This document shows positions 8,190 through 16,791 of a DNA stretch of 64,000 bases, piece after piece (within the stretch, counting starts at the first letter, position 1; each line of letters starts with the position of its first letter). The notes beneath the pieces were generated by a model that was not told where the DNA came from, ran no database searches, and saw only the letters and a program-made list of their open reading frames with translations. The stretch is from Solirubrobacter phytolaccae (GTDB lineage Bacteria; Actinomycetota; Thermoleophilia; Solirubrobacterales; Solirubrobacteraceae), in contig NZ_JAPDDP010000002.1 in NCBI RefSeq assembly GCF_027587195.1, forward strand, positions 124,001 through 188,000. Direction: 5' to 3'. The position numbers were made by a program, and so were the translations under genes.

Positions 8190-8531
8190 ATGGCGAAGAA
8201 CCAGCGCCTCAAGGCCCCGGAGTTCTCCTACAGCGCCGAGGACGGCACGACGCTCGTCCTGCGCGGCTCGATGACGCCCTCCACCCGGCTGCAGTACGCC
8301 GAGGTGGTGCAGGGGAACATCCTGAGCCGCGAGGACGCCTGGCACCGCTCCGTCGAGTTCCTGTTCGAGCGCCTCGTCGTGCGCTGGGAGATCGCCGGCA
8401 CGCCGCCGATCAGCAAGCAGAAGGAGCTGCTGGCGCGCTACCGCTTCGCCTCCCAGGACGAACGCGTCTGGATCCGAGGGGTGCTGCGCGAGCACCTCGC
8501 CGAGCACTTCCCGGAGATGCAAGCCCCGTGA
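8190..8531 (+). CDS. Small hypothetical protein coupled to the aminopeptidase gene
   Basis: 113 residues from ATG 8190. The sequence is soluble, rich in Arg/Glu, with an N-terminal beta stretch (FSYSAEDGTTLVLRGSM) and a helical remainder (RSVEFLFERLVVRWEIAG ... KQKELLARYRFASQDERVWI). No recognised family. The stop TGA overlaps the GTG start of the M29 aminopeptidase (GTGA), so it is probably translated together with that gene. Confidence 0.65.
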   Translation: MAKNQRLKAPEFSYSAEDGTTLVLRGSMTPSTRLQYAEVVQGNILSREDAWHRSVEFLFERLVVRWEIAGTPPISKQKELLARYRFASQDERVWIRGVLREHLAEHFPEMQAP

Positions 8532-9604
8532 TCGACGACGTCCGCTTCGCCCGCCTGCTGACCGACTACTGCCTCGAGGTGCAGCCCGGCCAGCAGATCC
8601 TGGTCGAGTCCTCGACGCTGGCCGGCCCGCTGCTGCTCGAGCTGCAGCGCGAGATCCTCGAGCGTGACGCGTGGCCGCTCATCCGGGCCTCGCTGCCCGG
8701 TGCCGGCGAGGGCTACTGGCGCGCCGCGCGCGACCGCCACCTGGACGGCTTTCCCTCGGCGGAGCTGGCCGAGGCCGAGCAGCTCGACGCCTCGCTGCGC
8801 ATCCAGGCCACCGAGAACGCGAACGCGCTGGCGGGCGTGGACCCGGCGCGGCTCTCCCGTGCGCAGCGCGCTCGTTCGCCGTTGCGCGAGGTCGTGTTGG
8901 CGAGGCGCTGGGCGATCAGCTTGTACCCCACCGCCGCCGCGGCCCAGCAGGCCGGCATGGGCACGGGCGAGTTCACGGACTTCGTCACCCGCGCGCTGTT
9001 CCTCGACCGCGACGATCCCGCCGCCGCGTGGGGCGAGCTGCGCGCGTTCCAGGCGGGCCTCATCGAGCGTCTCACGCCCAAGCGCGAGATCCACATCCAG
9101 GCTCCCGGGACCGACCTGAAGCTCACCGTCGACGGCCGCGTCTGGGTGAACTCCGACGGCAAGCGCAACATGCCGAGCGGCGAGGTCTTCACCGGCCCGC
9201 ACGAGACCTCCGCCGAGGGCGTGATCCGCTTCACGATCCCCACCGCCCCGCGCGGCGTCGTCGTCGAGGACGTGACGCTGGAGTTCCGCGAGGGTCGCGT
9301 GGTGAGCGCGAGGGCCGAGCGCGGCGACGACTACCTGCAGGCCACGCTCGACACCGACGAGGGTGCCCGCTTCCTCGGCGAGCTCGGCATCGGCACGAAC
9401 TTCGGCATCGACCGCCCGATCGGCGCGATCCTCTTCGACGAGAAGATCGGCGGCACCGTCCACCTCGCGGTCGGCCGCTCCTATCCCGAGACCGGCGGCA
9501 CCAACGAGTCGGTCGTGCACTGGGACATGATCTGCGACCTGCGCCAGGGCGGGTCCTTGAGCGCCGACGGCGAGGTCATCCTCGCCGACGGCCAGTTCAC
9601 CTGA
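8528..9604 (+). CDS. Thermophilic-type (M29) metal-dependent aminopeptidase
   Basis: 358 residues from GTG 8528. The M29 family (AmpS/AmpT/PepS) removes N-terminal residues using two zinc or cobalt ions. All five metal ligands expected for the family are visible: Glu in NMPSGEVFTGP, Glu in FLGELGIGTN, His in GGTVHLAVG, and His and Asp in VVHWDMICD. Length and layout match the family. There is no signal peptide, so it acts in the cytoplasm, probably in peptide turnover. It is coupled to the preceding small gene by a 4-bp overlap and converges on the HEAT-repeat gene with an 8-bp overlap. Confidence 0.92.
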   Translation: MIDDVRFARLLTDYCLEVQPGQQILVESSTLAGPLLLELQREILERDAWPLIRASLPGAGEGYWRAARDRHLDGFPSAELAEAEQLDASLRIQATENANALAGVDPARLSRAQRARSPLREVVLARRWAISLYPTAAAAQQAGMGTGEFTDFVTRALFLDRDDPAAAWGELRAFQAGLIERLTPKREIHIQAPGTDLKLTVDGRVWVNSDGKRNMPSGEVFTGPHETSAEGVIRFTIPTAPRGVVVEDVTLEFREGRVVSARAERGDDYLQATLDTDEGARFLGELGIGTNFGIDRPIGAILFDEKIGGTVHLAVGRSYPETGGTNESVVHWDMICDLRQGGSLSADGEVILADGQFT

Positions 9605-10898
9605 GCGCAAGCTCGATCGCCGCGCGGCGCGCCCCGTCGTAGGCGGGGAGGAGCCGCGCGATCCGCGCGCGCAGGTGCGCCCTGGGCCGACCTTGAGGCA
9701 CCGGCAGGACGCCCGTGAGCAGGCTCGCCTCCATCGCGACCGTGAAGTGCGTCCACGTGCCGACGCGCAACAGTGACAGGGCGCGTTCCCGCGCACCCGG
9801 TCGCCGTTCCCGGTCGCAGGCGATCGCGGTCAGGACGGTGATCTCCGCCGCGCTCGGCGACCCGGCGCGCAGCACGTCCGCCGCCACGCGGCCGGCGCCC
9901 GCCTCGAGCCAGATGAGCGCGATGCGGCGCGCCTCGGGCTCGTCCAGCGTGGCGAGGGCGCGCAGCCCGGCGCGGCGGACCCGCGCCCGGGGGTCGTCGA
10001 CCATCGCGCGGACCAGCTCGGCGTCGCGTGGGTCGCGGAGCGCGGCGAGCCCGACCAGCGCGAGCTCGTCGCGTGGGTCGCGGGCGAGGTAGACGGCGCG
10101 GGCGTCCACGTCGCGCACGCGGGCCCAGTCCCTCGCCGCGCGGCGGACCGTCGCCGAGCGCGCCGTGAGCGCCGGGACGATCCGGTCGGCGCCGTCGAGC
10201 CGGACGAGCTCCGTGAGCGCGCGGACCGCGACCCAGCCGACGCGATCGTCCAGCAGTCGCTCCGCCGCCGCTCGTCGGTCGGCCTCGGCCAGGTCCGGCA
10301 GCGAACGGGCCGCGATGCCGCGGACCGCGACGTCCTCGTCCGCGGCCGCGCGCTGCACGTCGGCGGGCGTGATCGCGCCGCGCGCCGTCAGCCGCCGCCA
10401 CGCCGCGCGCCGCAGCGCGAGGTCCGGGACGTCGGCGAGCGCGCGCAGGTCGTCGTCGGTGAGGCGCTCGTCGAGCAGAGCGCCCAGCAGGTCGCCGCGC
10501 GTCCACTCGTCCATGACCCACGCGACGAGCGGCAGGGCCGCGACCAGCAGGTCGCGGTCGCACGCGCGCAGGCGCGTGAACGCCGCCGAGCGGACCTCCG
10601 CGACCCAGTCGGCGCACCGCAGGACGAGCACCCGCGCGGTGAGCGGCGTGAGCGGGACGGTCTCGAGCGCGGCCTGGCGGACGTGGCCGCTCGGTGAGAA
10701 CAGCTCGAGCACGTCCTTGAGTGGTCCGGGCGACATCCGCACGACGCTGCCCCAGGGCAGCTCGCGGCGTGAGCGCTGGTCGAAGCGCACGAGCTCGCGG
10801 GGCGACTGCTCGCCCAGCTCCACCACCAGGCCCGCCGCCTCGTGCTGCCCGGCGAGCAGGTGATAGGTGACGCGGTAGATCAGCTGGTCGGCGGCCAC
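9597..10898 (-). CDS. HEAT-repeat protein
   Basis: 433 residues from GTG. The whole protein consists of paired helices of about 30 residues with recurrent Asp/Val/Arg turns of the type D-x-x-V-R-x-x-A (PDLALRRAAWRRLTA, EDVAVRGIAARSLPDL, DPRARVRRAGLRALATLDEP), which is a HEAT/PBS-lyase-like solenoid. Such scaffolds bind proteins or DNA. No catalytic motif or export signal is visible. It appears to be a single-gene unit; the neighbouring membrane gene ends 45 bp upstream. Confidence 0.75.
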   Translation of the reverse strand: MAADQLIYRVTYHLLAGQHEAAGLVVELGEQSPRELVRFDQRSRRELPWGSVVRMSPGPLKDVLELFSPSGHVRQAALETVPLTPLTARVLVLRCADWVAEVRSAAFTRLRACDRDLLVAALPLVAWVMDEWTRGDLLGALLDERLTDDDLRALADVPDLALRRAAWRRLTARGAITPADVQRAAADEDVAVRGIAARSLPDLAEADRRAAAERLLDDRVGWVAVRALTELVRLDGADRIVPALTARSATVRRAARDWARVRDVDARAVYLARDPRDELALVGLAALRDPRDAELVRAMVDDPRARVRRAGLRALATLDEPEARRIALIWLEAGAGRVAADVLRAGSPSAAEITVLTAIACDRERRPGARERALSLLRVGTWTHFTVAMEASLLTGVLPVPQGRPRAHLRARIARLLPAYDGARRAAIELALR

Positions 10899-10943
10899 GC
10901 CGCCATCATCGCGCGCCGTAGAAACGGCGCGCGGTTCGAGTCC

Positions 10944-11930
10944 TCAGTCCTTCAGCTTCGTGTCGTCGCGCAGCGGCAGGTAGGGCTCCTTCTCCGGCGG
11001 GTGCCCCTCCTGGATCGCCTTGCTGCGCTCCATCTCGCTGTTGAACTCGGCGCCGAGCAGGATGATGATGTTCGAGATCCACAGCCAGGTGAGGAACACG
11101 ATCACGCCGCCGAGCGAGCCGTAGGTCTTGTTGTAGGAGCTGAAGTTCGCGACGTAGAGCGCGAACAGGGCGCTGGCCGCGATCCACAGCACGACCGCGA
11201 GGAGGCCGCCGGCCGTGACCCACGGGAAGCCGGGCTGCTTGACGTTCGGGCAGGCCCAGTAGAGCAGCGAGATCATGAAGCTCACGACCACGAGCAGCAC
11301 GGGCCACTTGGCGATGCTCCAGACGTCGACGAACGTGCCGCCGAGGCCGATCAGGTCGCCCATCTCCTGCGCGAGCGGGCCGGTGAAGACGACGGCGAGC
11401 GCCGTGACCGTCAGCAGGACGAGCAGGATCACGGTGACGCCGAGGCGGATCGGGAGCTTCTTCCAGATCGGCCGCCCCTCGGGCACGTCCCAGACGTTGT
11501 TGGACGCGTCCATGAACGCGCTGATGTAGCCCGAGGCCGACCAGATCGCGGCGGCGAGGCCGATGATCAGCGCGACCGTCGAGCCGCCCTGGTTCTGCTC
11601 GAGGCTCGTCAGGACGTTGGTCAGGATGTCCTTGGCCGGGCCGGGAGCGACCGACCCGAGCTGGTCGAGCAGCGGCTGCGTGGCCGAGGGACCGATGACG
11701 CCCAGGACGGAGACGAGCGCGAGGATCATCGGGAACAGCGAGAGCACGCCGAAGTAGGTCAGCGCGGCGGCCCAGGTGGTGAGCTGGTCCTCGCTGAACT
11801 GCTTGACCGTGCGCTTGAGGATCGCCGGCCAGGACTCCTTGGGGAGATCAGTCGGATTTTCGGTGTCATCGTCACGGCCGAACCGACCGGACGAGGACTG
11901 GGACGGGGACTCGCTTGCTGCTCGGGCCAT
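10944..11930 (-). CDS. YihY/virulence factor BrkB family membrane protein
   Basis: 328 residues from ATG 11930 (MARAASES). Six or so membrane segments follow a hydrophilic N-terminus (LTTWAAALTYFGVLSLFPMI, VALIIGLAAAIWSASGYISA, GVTVILLVLLTVTALAVV, VLLVVVSFMISLLYWACPN, LLAVVLWIAASALFALYV, VIVFLTWLWISNIIILLGAE). The segment AALTYFGVLSLFP and the closing SSYNKTYGSLGGVIVFLTWLW are hallmarks of the YihY/BrkB family, once misnamed RNase BN. Its role is not established; transport or envelope homeostasis has been suggested. The tail ends in a charged cytoplasmic stretch. It is divergent from the pyruvate kinase gene across 62 bp. Confidence 0.9.
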   Translation of the reverse strand: MARAASESPSQSSSGRFGRDDDTENPTDLPKESWPAILKRTVKQFSEDQLTTWAAALTYFGVLSLFPMILALVSVLGVIGPSATQPLLDQLGSVAPGPAKDILTNVLTSLEQNQGGSTVALIIGLAAAIWSASGYISAFMDASNNVWDVPEGRPIWKKLPIRLGVTVILLVLLTVTALAVVFTGPLAQEMGDLIGLGGTFVDVWSIAKWPVLLVVVSFMISLLYWACPNVKQPGFPWVTAGGLLAVVLWIAASALFALYVANFSSYNKTYGSLGGVIVFLTWLWISNIIILLGAEFNSEMERSKAIQEGHPPEKEPYLPLRDDTKLKD

Positions 11931-11992
11931 GTGAACCGCGCTACCCACCGGACACACCTGCCCACTCGCTGCCCGCTAAGTTCCGGACACCC

Positions 11993-13405
11993 ATGGAGCG
12001 CCGTACGAAGATCGTCGCCACGATCGGTCCCGCATCCCGTGATCCCGAGGTCCTCGCCAGGATGGTCGAGGCCGGGATGGATGTGGCCCGCCTGAACTTC
12101 TCTCACGGCAGCGCCGACGAGCACGCGGAGACCGCGCGCCTCGTCCGCGAGGCCGCTGGTCGCGCCGGCCGCCAGGTCGCGATCCTGCAGGACCTCCCCG
12201 GTCCCAAGCTCCGCATCGGCAAGCTGCGCGACGGCGTGGTCGAGTTCAAGCCGGGCGACCAGACGACGTTCGTCTGCGGGCCCGACGTGGGCGAAGGCGA
12301 TGCGTCGAAGCTGTTCATCACCTACGCCGGCCTCGCCTCGACGGTCGACCGCGACGAGATCATGTACCTCGCCGACGGCTCCGTCCGCCTGCGCGTGACC
12401 GACGTCCGCGCCGACTCGGGCGAGATCGACGCCGTCGTCGAGATCGGCGGCTCCGTCGCCTCGCGCCAGGGCCTGAACATCCCGGGCGAGACCGCGGCGC
12501 TGCCGTCCGTGCCCGACGAGGACCTCGAGCACGTGCGCACCGGCGAGCGGATCGGCGTGGACATCGTCGCGCTGTCGTTCGTCCGCCGCGCCGAAGACGT
12601 CACCGAGCTGCGCAAGCACACCCGCCTGCCGCTCGTCGCCAAGATCGAGAAGCCCCAGGCGGTCACGCGCCTGGAGGAGATCGTCCGTGCCACCGACTGC
12701 GTGATGGTCGCGCGCGGCGACCTCGGCATCGAGATGGACATCCAGGACGTGCCGATCGTCCAGAAGCAGATCATCGCGCTGTCCGGCGCGCTCGCCCGCC
12801 CGGTGATCACCGCCACGCAGATGCTGGACTCGATGGTCGCCTCCTCGCGCCCGACGCGCGCCGAGGTCACCGACGTCGCCAACGCGATCCTCGACGGCAC
12901 CGACGCCGTGATGCTCTCCCAGGAGAGCGCCGTCGGCCAGTACCCGGTGGAGTCGGTCGCGATGCTGGCCTCCGTCGCGCTGCGCACCGAGTCGACCGCG
13001 CCGTACAAGGAGTGGAACGAGCGGCGCGTGCGGCGCGACCGCCGCGATCCCGCCTACACGCTCGCCTACACGGCGACGCGCGCCGCGACGGAGCTGGGCC
13101 TCAAGGCGCTCGTCTGCCCGACGCTGTCCGGCCGCTCGGCGCGGCTCATCTCCGCGCACCGCCCGACGGTGCCGATCTACGCGCTCTCACCCGGCCGCGA
13201 GACCGTCCGCCGCTGCGGGCTGATGTGGGGCGTGCAGGCCGCCTCCATGCGCCGCCTCGAAGTCACCGAGGAGCTGATCGCCGCCGCCGCCAAGCGCGTC
13301 GTCGAGCTCGGCTGGTGCCAGCCCGGCGACCGCGTCGGCATCACCGCCGGCCTGCCCTCCGGCAAGCCCGGCACCACGTCGCTGCTCCAGATCCAAGAGG
13401 TCTAG
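11993..13405 (+). CDS. pyk: Pyruvate kinase
   Basis: 470 residues from ATG 11993 (MERRTKIVATIGPASRD). It converts phosphoenolpyruvate and ADP to pyruvate and ATP in glycolysis. Visible blocks are GMDVARLNFSHG, DLPGPKLRIG, the catalytic Lys in VAKIEKPQAV, MVARGDLGIEM, and ATQMLDSM...RAEVTDVANAI. The effector-loop region reads LSQESAVGQYPVESV where most bacterial enzymes have SGET-AxGKYP, a mild variation. The C-terminal domain (residues 350-470) is complete. It starts 4 bp before an ASCH-like gene, which is probably cotranscribed. Confidence 0.96.
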   Translation: MERRTKIVATIGPASRDPEVLARMVEAGMDVARLNFSHGSADEHAETARLVREAAGRAGRQVAILQDLPGPKLRIGKLRDGVVEFKPGDQTTFVCGPDVGEGDASKLFITYAGLASTVDRDEIMYLADGSVRLRVTDVRADSGEIDAVVEIGGSVASRQGLNIPGETAALPSVPDEDLEHVRTGERIGVDIVALSFVRRAEDVTELRKHTRLPLVAKIEKPQAVTRLEEIVRATDCVMVARGDLGIEMDIQDVPIVQKQIIALSGALARPVITATQMLDSMVASSRPTRAEVTDVANAILDGTDAVMLSQESAVGQYPVESVAMLASVALRTESTAPYKEWNERRVRRDRRDPAYTLAYTATRAATELGLKALVCPTLSGRSARLISAHRPTVPIYALSPGRETVRRCGLMWGVQAASMRRLEVTEELIAAAAKRVVELGWCQPGDRVGITAGLPSGKPGTTSLLQIQEV

Positions 13406-13409
13406 CTCG

Positions 13410-13949
13410 GTGCTGTTCCGGCCGCAGGATCTCGACGGGATCGCGGCCGGAACCATCACCCTTGCCTTCCGACGGTGGGACAAGCCGCGCGTCAAGGTGG
13501 GCTCGCAGCAGAAGACCCGCGTGGGGGTCGTGGAGTTCAGCTCGTGCGAGCAGGTGGATGTCATCACCGACGAGGACGCGCGGGCGGCGGGGTTCGCGTC
13601 GCCTGAGGACGTCGAGGCACGGATGCGCAAGACGGGACGCGTACATCGGGTCGGGCTGCGGCTCGTCGGGCCGGACCCGCGCGTGGCCTTGCGGGAGGCG
13701 CCGCCGGATGAGGCGGTCTTCGCTCAGCTCGAGAAGTGGCCGTGGGCCTACGACTACCTGCGCGCGATCGCCGAACGGCCCGCGGTGCGGGCGCCTGATC
13801 TGGCCGAGTCGTTCGGTCGCGAGACGGCCGCGTTCAAGCGGGACATCCGCAAGCTCAAGGAGCTCGGCCTGACGATCTCGCTCGATGTCGGCTACCGCCT
13901 CTCACCGCGGGGCGAAGCGGTCTTGCGCAACTTCGCACAGACGAAGTAG
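13410..13949 (+). CDS. ASCH-like domain protein with C-terminal winged helix
   Basis: 179 residues from GTG 13410, 4 bp after pyk. The N-terminal half (LFRPQDLDGIAAGTITLAFR, RWDKPRVKVGSQ) has the layout of an ASCH/PUA-like RNA-binding barrel: G-x-K/T-x-T-x-R followed by a p-x-v-G-d turn. Residues 110-175 form a helix-turn-helix or winged helix (ERPAVRAPDLAESFGRETAA, FKRDIRKLKELGLTISLDVG). The combination suggests a nucleic-acid binding protein, perhaps translational or tRNA related, but no catalytic residue points to a reaction. Family assignment is from pattern only. Confidence 0.6.
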   Translation: MLFRPQDLDGIAAGTITLAFRRWDKPRVKVGSQQKTRVGVVEFSSCEQVDVITDEDARAAGFASPEDVEARMRKTGRVHRVGLRLVGPDPRVALREAPPDEAVFAQLEKWPWAYDYLRAIAERPAVRAPDLAESFGRETAAFKRDIRKLKELGLTISLDVGYRLSPRGEAVLRNFAQTK

Positions 13950-13989
13950 CCGGTCGATCAGGGTCGCGCACGACCGCGCTCCGAACAAA

Positions 13990-14040
13990 GGGGGTGTGGT
14001 CACAAACTCCCGCATAGCGGGAGTTTCGGGACACACCCCC
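13990..14040. repeat. Two-tier palindromic element in an intergenic region
   Basis: An inner perfect inverted repeat, AAACTCCCGC (14004-14013) and GCGGGAGTTT (14017-14026), with a 3-base loop, is flanked by an outer pair GGGGGTGT (13990-13997) and ACACCCCC (14033-14040). It lies in the 207-bp gap between two convergent genes and has no T tract in either direction. It could be a bidirectional terminator or one copy of a dispersed REP-like palindrome. The rest of the gap (13950-13989, 14041-14156) shows no gene. Confidence 0.7.
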
Positions 14041-14156
14041 CTCCCCACGCCCGTTCGTCGACCGGAAAGCGATCACGCCGAGCCCAAGCGGGACGGCCGA
14101 GGGACGATCTCCGTGTCCGTGCCGCTCCCTTCCCCCTCGATGGCCGTTGTTCGTCC

Positions 14157-15635
14157 CTACACCACGCTCAAATCCCGCCCGAACGCTCGCTGGAACAGAT
14201 CACCCTGCCGCTCGGCCGCCCACCGCGCGATCCGCGTGTCCCCCGAAGCCCGCAGCCGCAGCTCCGCGACGCCGTTCGCCACGACCACCGAGCACGCATG
14301 CACCGACTGGTCCCGCGACCGCTCGAGCTGCTCGGCAAGCCGGACGCACGCCGCGACACGATCGAGCACCGCGCGATCACCGTCGCGCGCCACCGCCGCG
14401 AACTCGCCCAGGCCCGGGTTCCCCTTGCGGTGGTACCGGGCGGCCTGCCCGATCAAGGCCGTCTCGCGCGGCGAGAACCCCGGCAGTCCGGCATTCAGGA
14501 TCAGGTAGCGCGAGTGCTTGTGGTGGTCGTCGTAGTCGACGGCGACGCCGATGTCATGGAGCATCGCGGCGGCCCAGACCAGCTCGCGCTCTTCCGGGTC
14601 GGCGCGGTGCAGCCCCTGCGCGCCCAGCGCGTCCCAGATCTCCAGCGAGAGCCGCGCGACGTGCTCGGAGTGCGCGAAGTCGGTGTCGTACTGGGAGGCG
14701 AGGTTGCGGACGGCGTCCCTGCGCACGTCGCTCGCCAGGCCCTCCGGGTGGAGCCGCTCGAAGAAGACGCCCTCACGCAGGCCGGCTTCGGTGGCTTCGA
14801 AAGCCTCGAAGCCGCCGGCCTCCATCACGCCGTCGATCACGAGCGCGCCCGCGAGGATCAGGTCCCCGCGGGAAGCCTTGATGCCCGGGACATCGGCGGG
14901 CGGGCCGGACGAGAACCGCTCGATCAGCTCGCCCAGCGCGGTGCGCGTGACCAGATAGCCCTGGATGCCGTAGGACGGCATGCCGGCGGCGAGCTGCGCG
15001 GCGGCGGCGAGGTTGCGCACGGTGCCGCCGACCGCGACCAGGCGCGAGTCCTCGCCCAGCCACTCCGCACTCTCCAGCTCCTGCGCGATGTGCTCGCGCA
15101 GCGCCTCGGTGCGCTTCTTCTTGCCCGGCGCGAAGCGCTCGGTCATGCGCACGGCGCCGAGCGGCCACGACCGCGCGTCGACGGCCTGACGCGAGGCCAC
15201 GCGGGTGAGCTGCATCGAGCCGCCGCCCAGGTCGAGCACCACCCCGTCGGACAGCGTCGTCGTGTTGACCGCCGCGAGGTAGCCGTAGCGCGCCTCGCTC
15301 GCACCGGGCAGCACCTCGACCGACAAGCCCGACCGATCAAGCGCCGCGGCGAGGAACTCCGCCTGGTTGGACGCGTCGCGGATCGCCGAGGTGGCGACCG
15401 GGCGGATCTCGTCGATCCCTGTCGCCGAGCAGAAGTGCGCGTACAGCTCGAGCGTCTCGAGCGCGCGCTCCATCGGCGCGGGCTGGAGTGCGCCGGTCCC
15501 CTCCAGCCCTTCGCCGACACGGACGGCCTCGTGGATCTCGTCCGTGCGCTTCCACCAGGTGTCCGTGTAGGTGAAGACGACGAGGCGGAAGGAGTTCGAC
15601 CCGCAGTCGATGACAGCGAGTCGTCGCTCCATCAA
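14157..15635 (-). CDS. Ppx/GppA-type exopolyphosphatase with HD domain
   Basis: 492 residues. Residues 1-300 are an actin-like ASKHA phosphatase: phosphate loop 1 (AVIDCGSNSFRLVVF), GASEARYGYLAAV, phosphate loop 2 (GVVLDLGGGSMQLTRV), and the adenosine-side block VAVGGTVRNLA. Residues 320-490 form an HD domain (AAMLHDIGVAVDYDDHHKHS), as in the long-form Ppx/GppA enzymes. It is expected to hydrolyse polyphosphate or pppGpp in the cytoplasm. Which substrate dominates cannot be read from sequence. The start ATG overlaps the stop of gloA (ATGA), so the two are translated as a coupled pair with gloA first. Confidence 0.92.
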   Translation of the reverse strand: MMERRLAVIDCGSNSFRLVVFTYTDTWWKRTDEIHEAVRVGEGLEGTGALQPAPMERALETLELYAHFCSATGIDEIRPVATSAIRDASNQAEFLAAALDRSGLSVEVLPGASEARYGYLAAVNTTTLSDGVVLDLGGGSMQLTRVASRQAVDARSWPLGAVRMTERFAPGKKKRTEALREHIAQELESAEWLGEDSRLVAVGGTVRNLAAAAQLAAGMPSYGIQGYLVTRTALGELIERFSSGPPADVPGIKASRGDLILAGALVIDGVMEAGGFEAFEATEAGLREGVFFERLHPEGLASDVRRDAVRNLASQYDTDFAHSEHVARLSLEIWDALGAQGLHRADPEERELVWAAAMLHDIGVAVDYDDHHKHSRYLILNAGLPGFSPRETALIGQAARYHRKGNPGLGEFAAVARDGDRAVLDRVAACVRLAEQLERSRDQSVHACSVVVANGVAELRLRASGDTRIARWAAERQGDLFQRAFGRDLSVV

Positions 15636-16009
15636 CCCTTGTTCTTCTCGATCAGCTCGATCCGGTAACCGTCGGGATCGCGGACGAACGCGATCAGCGA
15701 GCCGCCCTCGCGCACGCGGTACGGGGGCTTCTCGGGCTCGATGCCCTGCCCGCCGAGCCGCTCCAGCGTGCCGGCGATGTCGTCCACCGTCAGCGCGATG
15801 TGGTTGTAGCCGGTGCCGAGCTCGTAGGCGTCGACCCCGTGGTTGTAGGTCAGCTCCAGGCGGTCGCCGTCACCCGGCAGACCCATGAAGACGTTGATGG
15901 CTTCCTCGCGGATCGGCATCCGCCGCCGCTCCTCGAAACCCAGCGCCTCGTAGAAGGCGACGGACCGGTCGATGTCGCCGATCCGGTAACAGGTGTGGAT
16001 GAGCTCCAT
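15632..16009 (-). CDS. gloA: Lactoylglutathione lyase-type glyoxalase (VOC family)
   Basis: 125 residues from ATG 16009 (MELIHTCYRIGDIDRSVAFY). The metal ligands of glyoxalase I are at the expected places: His5, Glu52 (LELTYN), His70 (YNHIAL) and Glu118 (YRIELI). It is one complete VOC module pair, as in E. coli GloA. It detoxifies methylglyoxal conjugated to a thiol. Actinobacteria usually lack glutathione, so the thiol cofactor may be different (mycothiol or another); that is inference. The adjacent divergent metallo-hydrolase could act as a glyoxalase-II-like partner. Confidence 0.85.
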   Translation of the reverse strand: MELIHTCYRIGDIDRSVAFYEALGFEERRRMPIREEAINVFMGLPGDGDRLELTYNHGVDAYELGTGYNHIALTVDDIAGTLERLGGQGIEPEKPPYRVREGGSLIAFVRDPDGYRIELIEKNKG

Positions 16010-16030
16010 AGCGTTGGCGAGAGTACCGTC

Positions 16031-16771
16031 ATGGCCATGATCGTCGAGCGCTCCATGAGTGATGGCTGGCTGACCAACACCTACCTCGTCGCGGCGGGGC
16101 CGAACACCGACGCGTTCCTGGTCGACGCGGGTGGGCCGATGGCGCCGCTGTTCGAGAAGGCCGAAGAGCTCGGCCTCAACGTCACCCACATCCTGCTCAC
16201 CCACCACCACGGCGACCACGTGGTCGACCTGGGCGAGACGCTCGAGCGCTACCCGGACGCGATCGTCCTGGCGCATCCCGAGGAGCGCGTCCCCGGCACC
16301 ACGGGCGATCTGAACCCCGGCGACGAGCTCGAGATCGGCGGGCTGAAGATCAAGGCCCTGCACACGCCCGGCCACACGTCCGGGATGCTCAACCTCCTCG
16401 TCGACGACAAGGAGCTGTTCACCGGCGACACGCTCTTCAAGGGCTCCGTCGGCGGCGTCCGCGCGCCCGGCAGCACCTCCTTCGAGGACATCAAGCACTC
16501 GATCATGGAGGTCATCCTCACGCTCCCGCCGGAGACGGTCATCCGGCCCGGCCACACCGACCCGACCACCGTCGCCGACGAGCTCGAGCACAACAAGTTC
16601 GTGCGCATCTGGCGGGGCCTCGACGAGGAAGGCTCAGAGCCGTGCAAGGCGCTCGGCGAGGACGCGACGCTGGTGCTCCTGGGCGACGACTACGACGGCG
16701 GCCACAAGGCCTGGGTGCGCTGGCCCGACGGGCGCGACGACATCGTGCCCGGCTCGAAAGTCGAGCGGTAG
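16031..16771 (+). CDS. Metallo-beta-lactamase-fold hydrolase (glyoxalase-II-like)
   Basis: 246 residues from ATG 16031 (an ATG six bases later is possible). The signature THHHGDHVVD (HxHxDH) is near residue 57, with further ligands in HTPGHTSG, TGDTLF and RPGHTD, a complete dinuclear zinc site. The order and spacing match glyoxalase II-like thioesterases. It is divergent from gloA across only 21 bp, so the pair may share regulation and carry out successive steps of methylglyoxal removal; that link is inferred from position. The last 50 residues (LGEDATLVLLGDDYDGGHKA) are an extra beta-rich tail. Confidence 0.85.
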   Translation: MAMIVERSMSDGWLTNTYLVAAGPNTDAFLVDAGGPMAPLFEKAEELGLNVTHILLTHHHGDHVVDLGETLERYPDAIVLAHPEERVPGTTGDLNPGDELEIGGLKIKALHTPGHTSGMLNLLVDDKELFTGDTLFKGSVGGVRAPGSTSFEDIKHSIMEVILTLPPETVIRPGHTDPTTVADELEHNKFVRIWRGLDEEGSEPCKALGEDATLVLLGDDYDGGHKAWVRWPDGRDDIVPGSKVER

Positions 16772-16791
16772 CCCTCGCTAGTGTCGAAGGG

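Noticed and set aside
10944-11930. Calling the YihY-family gene ribonuclease BN
   Set aside because: That historic name came from a mis-assignment; the sequence is a membrane protein with no nuclease motif.
14298-15668. Long plus-strand frame opposite the Ppx/GppA gene
   Set aside because: Composition of a shadow (His/Arg/Asp rich), with no motif; the minus strand has unmistakable phosphatase loops.
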